The translations under genes and the position numbers were made by a program. Below, piece by piece: positions 31,367 through 36,624 of a stretch of 36,624 bases of DNA (within the stretch, counting starts at the first letter, position 1; each line of letters starts with the position of its first letter). The stretch lies in the NCBI RefSeq assembly GCF_014495685.1, contig NZ_JACTVI010000082.1, forward strand, positions 1-36,624, written 5' to 3'. This stretch comes from Streptomyces sp. TRM68367 (lineage in GTDB: Bacteria > Actinomycetota > Actinomycetes > Streptomycetales > Streptomycetaceae). The notes below the pieces were generated by a model. The model had not been told where the DNA came from and ran no database searches. It saw only the letters and a program-made list of their open reading frames with translations.

Positions 31367-31491
31367 TCGGATCACCGCTGACCTGCGACGACGGCCACCT
31401 GTGCGCGCCCGCCTCGGACGATCCCCCGCGTCGCCCGAGGCAGACGGCAATGCCGGGCAGTCCCGCAGAAGAACTGTCCGGTCGCGCTGAG

Positions 31492-31516
31492 TATAGTTGG
31501 CTGGCAGCCAGTCAAC
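31492..31516 (+). promoter_or_regulatory. TetR-gene -10 box and palindromic operator
   Basis: TATAGT at 31492-31497 is a good -10. Overlapping it, a 21-bp palindrome at 31496-31516 has arms GTTGGCTGGC and GCCAGTCAAC, with one mismatched pair besides the central base. It ends 14 bases before the TetR start codon. The position fits negative autoregulation by the gene product, as is usual for TetR regulators. Confidence 0.7.
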
Positions 31517-31530
31517 GCAGGAGTTACAGC

Positions 31531-32217
31531 ATGTCCCCGCGCAGCGCCTCGGTCAATGAAGAGCTGCGGAGGCGTTCGAAGGAGCGGCTCCTGCAGGCCG
31601 CCGTCGAGCTGGTCGGTGAGCGCGGATACGAGGCGACGACCCTCGGCGACATCGCCGACCGGGCGGGCTCCGCGCGCGGACTGGTGTCGTACTACTTCCC
31701 CGGCAAGCGCCAGCTGCTGCAGTCCGCCGTGCACCGGTTGATGCACCGCACGCTGGAGGAGGCCCTGGAGCGCGAGCCGCGCACCAAGGACGGCCGGGAG
31801 CGGATGGCGCGGGCCATCGACGCGATCCTGGGCCTGGCCCGGGACCGGCCGGTGCTGATGCGCGAGCACATGGCCGGGCTGCTGCAGGCCGAGGGTTTCG
31901 TGCCGTGCCCGGAGCAGCGGCGCCTGGCCGAACTGCTCAGGGACACCGTCGCCCGGAACGGCTCGCCGGACGTCGACAGCGACTATCCGAGGCTGCGCGC
32001 GCTGCTGATGGGTGCCGTGTACGCGGCGCTGGTGCCGGGGGTGCCGATGCCGGTGCCGGTGCTGCGGGCCGAGTTGTTCCGGCGCTACCGGCTCGACTGG
32101 GAGCTGGGGGTCCCGCCGGACGCCAAGGCGTCCGACGGGACCTGTGACACGGACCTGTCACGGTTCTTCGCGACCGGGGCGGCACCCGGGTGCCGCACGG
32201 ACGGTCAGTCGAAGTAG
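31531..32217 (+). CDS. TetR-family transcriptional regulator
   Basis: A 228-residue repressor. The N-terminal helix-turn-helix is standard: RSKERLLQAAVELVGERGYEATTLGDIADRAGSARGLVSYYFPGKRQLL (about 15-63). A helical ligand domain follows (RMARAIDAILGLARDRPVLMREHMAGLL, YPRLRALLMGAVYAALVPGV). The last 30 residues are polar and may be an extension. GGAG lies 7 bases before the ATG. The operator directly upstream implies autoregulation; other targets are unknown. The divergent side (HAD gene) ends at a terminator. The 3' end overlaps the convergent LVIVD gene by 13 bases. Confidence 0.92.
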   Translation: MSPRSASVNEELRRRSKERLLQAAVELVGERGYEATTLGDIADRAGSARGLVSYYFPGKRQLLQSAVHRLMHRTLEEALEREPRTKDGRERMARAIDAILGLARDRPVLMREHMAGLLQAEGFVPCPEQRRLAELLRDTVARNGSPDVDSDYPRLRALLMGAVYAALVPGVPMPVPVLRAELFRRYRLDWELGVPPDAKASDGTCDTDLSRFFATGAAPGCRTDGQSK

Positions 32218-33707
32218 TCCGGCTGCGTCTGCACGTTGAGCTCGTGCATCCGGACCCACTTGGCCGGGTCCGTGCGCCGGTCGTTGATCTTCAGGACGTC
32301 GAAGCCCTTGGCCATGTCGTTCGAGTAGATGTAGCCGTTGTAGTAGTACGCCGACCAGGAGCCGCCGGTGACGATCTGGTCGGTGGACAGCGGGCCTCGC
32401 TCGAAGTAGCCGATCTCCTTGGGGTTCGAGGAGTCGGTGAAGTCCCAGACGGAGACGCCGCCCTGGTACCAGGCCTGGACCATGAAATCCTTGCCCTTGA
32501 CCGGGATCAGCGAGCCGTTGTGCGCCACGCAGTTCTCGGTGTCCGCCTGGTGGCGGGGGATCTTGAAGTAGCTGCGGAAGACGAGCTCGCGCTCGTCGCC
32601 CTTGCCGACGATGTCGTAGATGCCGTCGGCGCCCCGGTTCGGGCCGGTCGCCGCGTTGCAGGTGGCGCCGCCGCCACCGCCCAGCTCGTCGGTGAACACG
32701 ACCTTGTTCGCCTTCTGGTTGAAGGTCGCCGAGTGCCAGAACGCGAAGTTCACGTTGTCCTGCACCCGGTCGATGACCTTCGGGCGCTCCGGGTCCTTGA
32801 TGGAGAACAGGATGCCGTCGCCCATGCAGGCGCCCGCGGCCAGGTCCTTGGACGGCAGCACCGTGATGTCGTGGCAGCCGGTGGTCTTCGAGACGCCCGG
32901 GTTGGTGGGCGCGCCCGGGTTGCCGCCGCCGTCCGGTCCCTCACCGGGGAACAGCACCGGGAAGCCCACGACCTTCGCCTTCTCGGGCGCGTGGCGCGGC
33001 ACCTTGATGACCGAGATGCCGTCGTGCGGCGGCTGGCAGTCCGGGTAGGTGGCGCTCGGCGAGTACGAGGAGACGTAGACGTAGACGTTGCGGCGCTCGG
33101 GCACCAGCGTGTGGGTGTGCGAGCCGCAGGCGGTCTCGACGGCGGCGACGTACTTCGGGTTGCGCTTGTCGCTGATGTCGAAGACCTTCATGCCCTCCCA
33201 CGAGGACTTCTCGGTCGCCGGCTGCGTGGTGCTGTTGCAACTGCTGTCGCTGCGCGAGGAGTCGGTCGACAGGAACAGCAGGTCGCCGGAGACGGAGACG
33301 TCGTTCTGCGAGCCGGGGCACAGCACCTGCGCGACGGTCTTCGGCGCCTTCGGGTTGCTGATGTCGAAGATGCGGAAGCCGTCGTAGTTGCCGGCGAACG
33401 CGTACCTGCCCTGGAAGGCCAGGTCCGAATTGGTGCCGGGCAGCGCGTCCTTGGGGACGTTGGCGACGTGTTCGATGTTGTCGGTGTGGACGATCTCGTC
33501 CTTGCCGGGTATCTCGCCGTCGGCCATCGCCTCCCGTACCTCGGCCTGCGCGCTCTTGGAGACGTCCTTCGGCGCGGACGGGCCGTCCCCGGGGTCGGGG
33601 ATCGCGCCGGCCGGGGCCGCGGTGAGCAGCGTGGCCAGCAGCCCGGCGGCGGCCACGCCGACCCCCAGACATCTGCGCCGTGTTCGCGGGTCTTTCAACA
33701 GGATCAC
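32205..33707 (-). CDS. Secreted LVIVD-repeat beta-propeller protein
   Basis: A 500-residue extracellular protein. The N-terminus has an Arg-rich start (KDPRTRRRCLG), a hydrophobic run (VGVAAAGLLATLLTAAPAGA) and a cleavage site near residue 35. The body shows repeated propeller blades with the LVIVD-type pattern, for example FRIFDISNPKAPKTVAQV, MKVFDISDKRNPKYVAAV, ISVIKVPRHAPEKAKVVG, LFSIKDPERPKVIDRV and VSVWDFTDSSNPKEIGYF. Several paired Cys and conserved His (GSHTHTL, GCHDITVLP, FWHSATF) may bind metal. The GTG at 33707 has GGGAGG upstream. It is divergent from the DUF305 lipoprotein. Function unknown in the family. Confidence 0.9.
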   Translation of the reverse strand: MILLKDPRTRRRCLGVGVAAAGLLATLLTAAPAGAIPDPGDGPSAPKDVSKSAQAEVREAMADGEIPGKDEIVHTDNIEHVANVPKDALPGTNSDLAFQGRYAFAGNYDGFRIFDISNPKAPKTVAQVLCPGSQNDVSVSGDLLFLSTDSSRSDSSCNSTTQPATEKSSWEGMKVFDISDKRNPKYVAAVETACGSHTHTLVPERRNVYVYVSSYSPSATYPDCQPPHDGISVIKVPRHAPEKAKVVGFPVLFPGEGPDGGGNPGAPTNPGVSKTTGCHDITVLPSKDLAAGACMGDGILFSIKDPERPKVIDRVQDNVNFAFWHSATFNQKANKVVFTDELGGGGGATCNAATGPNRGADGIYDIVGKGDERELVFRSYFKIPRHQADTENCVAHNGSLIPVKGKDFMVQAWYQGGVSVWDFTDSSNPKEIGYFERGPLSTDQIVTGGSWSAYYYNGYIYSNDMAKGFDVLKINDRRTDPAKWVRMHELNVQTQPDYFD

Positions 33708-33723
33708 TGTTTCCTCCCTTGTG

Positions 33724-33742
33724 CCGTTCCGCTGCGGAACGG
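33724..33742. promoter_or_regulatory. Perfect palindrome upstream of the LVIVD gene
   Basis: CCGTTCCGC and GCGGAACGG form a perfect 9+9 inverted repeat with one central base, 16 bases upstream of the LVIVD start and within the divergent LVIVD/DUF305 region. It could be an operator, or a hairpin in the LVIVD mRNA leader. Confidence 0.5.
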
Positions 33743-33898
33743 TTCATGCATCACGAAGTATTGTCTTCGCCATGCACATACCAACAGAGGAAAACGATCC
33801 CGCAAAGAAGTTTTCCGACCAGTAACGCATGGAAACGTGCTAGGACGTTGATCACACCCACCCGGTATCCCCCATCTCGCCCGCCACAGGAGGTCGTT

Positions 33899-34561
33899 GT
33901 GCTCATCCGCCGTGCGTCCCACGCGTTCCTCGTATCGGCCTCACTGGCCGTTCTGGCCCTGTCCACGCTCACGGCCTGCGACTCGGGGGAGTCCGGCGAC
34001 AAGGCCAAGGCGGCCGCGGGCAGCGGGCCTTCGGTGCTCGCGCCGGGCAGACCCGGCGAGCCCAACCGCGAGTTGAGCGCGCAGGAGGCCGCCGAGCAGC
34101 GAGCCGAGGACGACTCCCCCAACTCGGCGGACGTCGCCTACGCACAGATGATGATCGAGCACCATGCCCAGGCCCTGGTGATGACCGAACTCGTCCCGGA
34201 CCGCGTCGAGTCGGCGAAGGTGGAGCGCCTCGCCGAGCGGATCTCGGTCGCACAGGGGCCTGAAATCGACGCCATGAAAGGCTGGTTGAGGTCCCACGGC
34301 AAGCCGGAGAAGGGCACGGGGCACGACCACGGCGCGATGGCGGGCATGGCGACCGAGGCCCAGCTGACGAAGCTGCGCGCGGCGAAGGGGAAGGCGTTCG
34401 ACGAGCTCTTCCTGACGCTGATGATCACCCATCACCAGGGGGCGGTCACGATGGCCACGGACGTGAAGGGGCAGGGCAACAACATCCGGATCGAGGAGAT
34501 GGCCGACGACGTGATCGCCCAGCAGACGAGCGAGATCACGCGGATGCGCGCCATGCTGTGA
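33899..34561 (+). CDS. DUF305 lipoprotein
   Basis: A 220-residue surface lipoprotein. The signal peptide (MLIRRASHAFLVSASLAVLALST) ends in the lipobox LTAC at Cys27, followed by a Gly/Ser/Lys linker. The DUF305 domain is a ferritin-like helical bundle with two His/Met-rich motifs: YAQMMIEHHAQALVM near residue 80 and LTLMITHHQGAVTMA near 178. GTGHDHGAMAGM is an additional His/Met segment between them. Such residues suggest copper or other metal binding. AGGAGG precedes the GTG at 33899. DUF305 and LVIVD genes are often neighbours, so the two exported proteins may act together. Confidence 0.93.
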   Translation: MLIRRASHAFLVSASLAVLALSTLTACDSGESGDKAKAAAGSGPSVLAPGRPGEPNRELSAQEAAEQRAEDDSPNSADVAYAQMMIEHHAQALVMTELVPDRVESAKVERLAERISVAQGPEIDAMKGWLRSHGKPEKGTGHDHGAMAGMATEAQLTKLRAAKGKAFDELFLTLMITHHQGAVTMATDVKGQGNNIRIEEMADDVIAQQTSEITRMRAML

Positions 34562-34606
34562 GCGGCCTGCGGACTCGCGCCCTGAGCGGCCCGCGGACTC
34601 GGCCCC
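34559..34606. repeat. 24-bp tandem duplication over the DUF305 stop codon
   Basis: TGAGCGGCCTGCGGACTCG (from 34559) recurs as TGAGCGGCCCGCGGACTCG (from 34583) with a period of 24. The first TGA is the DUF305 stop. The second copy's TGAGCGG can pair with CCGCTCA at 34615-34621, giving a possible terminator loop that touches the convergent DUF6214 stop. Confidence 0.6.
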
Positions 34607-34618
34607 TGCCCGGTCCGC

Positions 34619-35077
34619 TCAGCGCCGGGCGCGACGCGGCGCCAGGAAGCCGTCGTCGCGCGCCTGCCCGATCAGCCTGAGCGACCGGCGCCGGCTGTGC
34701 CCGGTCGCGCACATCACCGCGAGCACGGGGTCGGCGCCCTCCTCCTGGGCCGCGCGGTACTTCTGCGCGACGAGCCGGCGCCCCTCGACGCCGCGCGGCC
34801 ATGCGGGCCGGGCCCGGCGCGCTCCCCCGCACCCGTCGGATCCGGGCGCCGTGCCGCACGCCTCGCACACCAGCCCCTCGATCCAGTCGGCGAGCACCGC
34901 GAGGTCGTCCAGGGACAGCGCCGGCCGGGCCCGTACGTCCTCGACGGAGAGGCACCCCTCGGGCGAGACCACGGCGAGCGCGTCGACGCGGGCGCCGTCG
35001 CCGAACTCCAGCCGGACGGTCAGCCACGACGTGGCGTCGCCGTTCTCCCGTACCTCCCACGCGGGCCGCACGGACAC
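34619..35077 (-). CDS. DUF6214 family protein (unknown function)
   Basis: A 152-residue soluble protein that I recognise as a Streptomyces-conserved family. It begins VRPAWEVRENGDATSWLTVRLEFGDGARVDALAVVS. SVEDVRARPALSLDDLAVLADWIEGLV follows near residue 45-70. The C-terminal half has ARPAWPRGVEGRRLVAQKYRAAQEEGADPVLAVMCATGHSRRRSLRLIGQARD, a helix-rich basic segment that could bind DNA. Similar ARDxG(F/Y) endings occur in regulators that bind or sense translation-like substrates, but I assign no function. The GTG at 35077 has GAGG 8 bases upstream; the 18 codons before it in the frame lack coding bias. Confidence 0.8.
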   Translation of the reverse strand: MSVRPAWEVRENGDATSWLTVRLEFGDGARVDALAVVSPEGCLSVEDVRARPALSLDDLAVLADWIEGLVCEACGTAPGSDGCGGARRARPAWPRGVEGRRLVAQKYRAAQEEGADPVLAVMCATGHSRRRSLRLIGQARDDGFLAPRRARR

Positions 35078-35277
35078 CGCACCGTCCTCGGGGCACCGGT
35101 CGGACAGATTAAGAAAGGATGCTTCAAGCACACACGCAACGAAACCGCATGATCACATTCCATACGAATGAACACGCTTCCCGTACGGCGCACAGCACCC
35201 TGTCAGCGGAGCGCCCGCGGTGCGATGCTGGACTCATCAGCGACTCCTGGACGTCCCCCGGGGTGAGGAGTTCCGCA

Positions 35278-36558
35278 GTGCTGCGTGTCGCCGTCGTCGG
35301 TTCCGGGCCGAGCGGGTGCTACACCGCCCAGAGCCTTGTCCAGCTGGATCCCGAGGTGTGCGTCGACGTCCTCGACCGGCTGCCGTGCCCGTACGGCCTG
35401 GTCCGGTACGGCGTGGCGCCGGACCACGAGAAGATCAAGTCCCTGCAGGGCAACCTGCGCGCGGTGCTGGAGCACGACCGGGTGCGGTTCCTCGGCGGTG
35501 TCCAGGTCGGCCCCGGCGGGATGCCGGCCGAGCGGCTGCGGGAGCTGTACCACGCGGTGGTGTACTGCGTGGGCGCCGCCACCGACCGGCGCCTGGGCAT
35601 CCCCGGCGAGGAGCTGCCGGGCAGCTGGTCGGCGACGGAGTTCGTGTCCTGGTACAGCGCGCATCCGGACGCCGTCGACGACGGCTTCGTGCTCGGGGCG
35701 CGGTCGGCCGTGGTGATCGGCGTGGGCAACGTCGCCGTCGACGTCACGCGGATGCTGGCCCGCGCCGTGCCGGACCTGTCCCCGACCGACATGCCGCAGG
35801 CCGCGCTCACCGCGCTGGGCGCGAGCCGCGTGACCGACATCCAGATGGTGGGCCGCCGCGGCCCCTCCCAGGCCCGCTTCACCACCAAGGAACTGCGCGA
35901 ACTGGGCGCCCTCCCGGACACCGACGTCACCGTGGACCCGGCGGAACTGTCCCTGGACCCGGCGTACACCGACCCCTCCGGACTCCCCGCCGCACAACGC
36001 CGCAACGTCGAGGTCCTCCGCGGCTGGGCCGACACACAGCCGCGAGGCGCTCACCGCCGCATCCGCCTGCGCTTCTTCCTGCGCCCGGTCGAAGTCCTGC
36101 CCGAGGACGGTCACGTAGGCGCCGTACGCTTCGAACGCACAGCACCGGACGGCCACGGCGGCGTGACCGGCACAGGCCAGTACGAGGACATCGCGGCCCA
36201 GCTGGTCCTGCGCTCGGTGGGCTATCGCGGCGTACCACTGGAGGGCCTCCCGTTCGACGCTGCGACCGGCACGGTCCCCCACCTGGCCGGACGCGTACTG
36301 GACGAGGGCGCGGTCGTACCGGGCGCGTACGTGGCGGGCTGGATCAAGCGCGGCCCCACGGGAGTCATCGGCACCAACCGCCCGGACGCCAAGGAGACAG
36401 TGACGTCCCTCCTGGAGGACGCCCCCCTGCTCGAACACCGCCAGGTCCCCACCGACCCACTCGCAGCCATGCGCGCCGACGGCATCAACCCGGTGGAGTG
36501 GACAGGCTGGCAGGCCATCGAACGGGCGGAGGCAGACCTAGTAGACTGTCGCGGCTAA
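35278..36558 (+). CDS. Ferredoxin--NADP+ reductase (FprA-like), 3' end disrupted
   Basis: A FAD- and NADPH-binding reductase of the adrenodoxin-reductase type. The FAD motif is VAVVGSGPSGCYTA (residues 4-17), followed by CPYGLVRYGVAPDHEKIK, the family signature. The NADPH motif is VVIGVGNVAVDVTRML near 145, then VGRRGPSQARFTTKELREL, and the second FAD contact is AGWIKRGPTGVIGTNRPDAKETV near 350. The GTG at 35278 has GAGGAG upstream. The last native codon is about 36540. The final residues VDCRG come from the inserted element, so roughly 30 C-terminal residues are missing compared with relatives. Activity may be affected. Confidence 0.9.
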   Translation: MLRVAVVGSGPSGCYTAQSLVQLDPEVCVDVLDRLPCPYGLVRYGVAPDHEKIKSLQGNLRAVLEHDRVRFLGGVQVGPGGMPAERLRELYHAVVYCVGAATDRRLGIPGEELPGSWSATEFVSWYSAHPDAVDDGFVLGARSAVVIGVGNVAVDVTRMLARAVPDLSPTDMPQAALTALGASRVTDIQMVGRRGPSQARFTTKELRELGALPDTDVTVDPAELSLDPAYTDPSGLPAAQRRNVEVLRGWADTQPRGAHRRIRLRFFLRPVEVLPEDGHVGAVRFERTAPDGHGGVTGTGQYEDIAAQLVLRSVGYRGVPLEGLPFDAATGTVPHLAGRVLDEGAVVPGAYVAGWIKRGPTGVIGTNRPDAKETVTSLLEDAPLLEHRQVPTDPLAAMRADGINPVEWTGWQAIERAEADLVDCRG

Positions 36559-36624
36559 TATTTGGGATAAAGGTGACGCAGTTTGATGCGTGCATCGTGG
36601 GTGGTGAACTGCCAGTCCACCTGA
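36541..36624 (-). mobile_element. End of an IS630-like element with transposase C-terminus (partial)
   Basis: On the minus strand an open frame enters from the right edge and ends at TAG 36557-36555. Its last residues, DWQFTTHDARIKLRHLYPKY, match the pattern I know from C-termini of IS630-type DDE transposases (WxFTTxDARIKLxxLYP). Local base composition is AT-richer than the flanks. The reductase reading frame ends abnormally just here, and TA at 36539-36540 fits the TA target of IS630 elements, with the element starting GTAGACTGTCGC. The other end and the rest of the transposase lie outside. Confidence 0.75.

Noticed and set aside
32144..32161. Palindrome GTGACA/TGTCAC as an operator
   Set aside because: It lies inside the TetR coding sequence near its end and has no promoter beside it, so chance is likely.
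1..36624. Prophage, conjugative element, toxin-antitoxin or secondary-metabolite cluster
   Set aside because: I looked for integrases, tail or capsid genes, small toxin-antitoxin pairs, PKS/NRPS modules and tRNA attachment sites and saw none. Only the element fragments at the edges suggest mobility.

Overview
The window is typical Streptomyces chromosome. GC content is very high, the real genes use G or C at nearly every third codon position, GTG starts are common, and the gene families (DUF4395, DUF5134, DUF6421, DUF6214, LVIVD/DUF305, an actinobacterial serine/threonine kinase, twin-arginine secretion) are actinobacterial. About 36 genes can be supported. I see no rRNA, tRNA, CRISPR array, phage or biosynthetic cluster. 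Family names are assigned by reading motifs, without any search.

Layout. 1-116: a sequence junction that cuts off whatever followed the peptide-transporter ATPase. 113-5058: minus-strand oligopeptide ABC transporter operon in the order permease C, binding protein, permease B, ATPase. 5423-6812: a P-loop kinase/Nudix fusion and a small secreted protein. 6813-7292: a gene-free stretch with 30-bp repeats. 7293-10351: a ROK sugar kinase divergent from a LacI regulator, with a perfect operator between them, and a hypothetical gene coupled to lacI. 10297-12151: a membrane Ser/Thr kinase broken by a frameshift. 12262-13566: an HpcH/HpaI-type aldolase behind an inverted-repeat operator. 13771-14679: a Tat-exported endonuclease/phosphatase. 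14752-18332: etfA, etfB, a flavin reductase, a thioredoxin and DUF4395 (redox block). 18507-20604: an acyltransferase, then a two-gene operon (transglutaminase-like plus B3/B4 domain) with a promoter that predicts a leaderless mRNA. 20790-21249: remains of a secreted-protein gene. 21271-24568: the operon DUF6421, short-chain dehydrogenase, threonine aldolase, with the last two genes overlapping as GTGA. 24905-27804: GDPD phosphodiesterase, GNAT, VOC protein, a 33-bp tandem repeat and a frameshifted GNAT gene. 28115-31335: DUF5134, M56 protease, PAP2 phosphatase and HAD hydrolase, all on the plus strand. 31531-34561: a TetR regulator with its operator, then an LVIVD beta-propeller divergent from a DUF305 lipoprotein. 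34619-36624: DUF6214 and a ferredoxin-NADP reductase whose 3' end is cut by an element that looks like IS630.

How the genes fit together. Most are housekeeping or accessory metabolism: peptide uptake, electron transfer from acyl-CoA dehydrogenases, sugar phosphorylation, lipid and phosphodiester turnover, and thiol redox. The least understood coherent units are the DUF6421/SDR/threonine aldolase operon, the transglutaminase plus B3/B4 operon, and the secreted LVIVD/DUF305 pair. None is an obvious defence or toxin system. Two genes carry single-base frameshifts and one is deleted. Both window ends run into apparently foreign, probably repeated sequence, so this may be a complete contig from a draft assembly and the frameshifts could be sequence errors.
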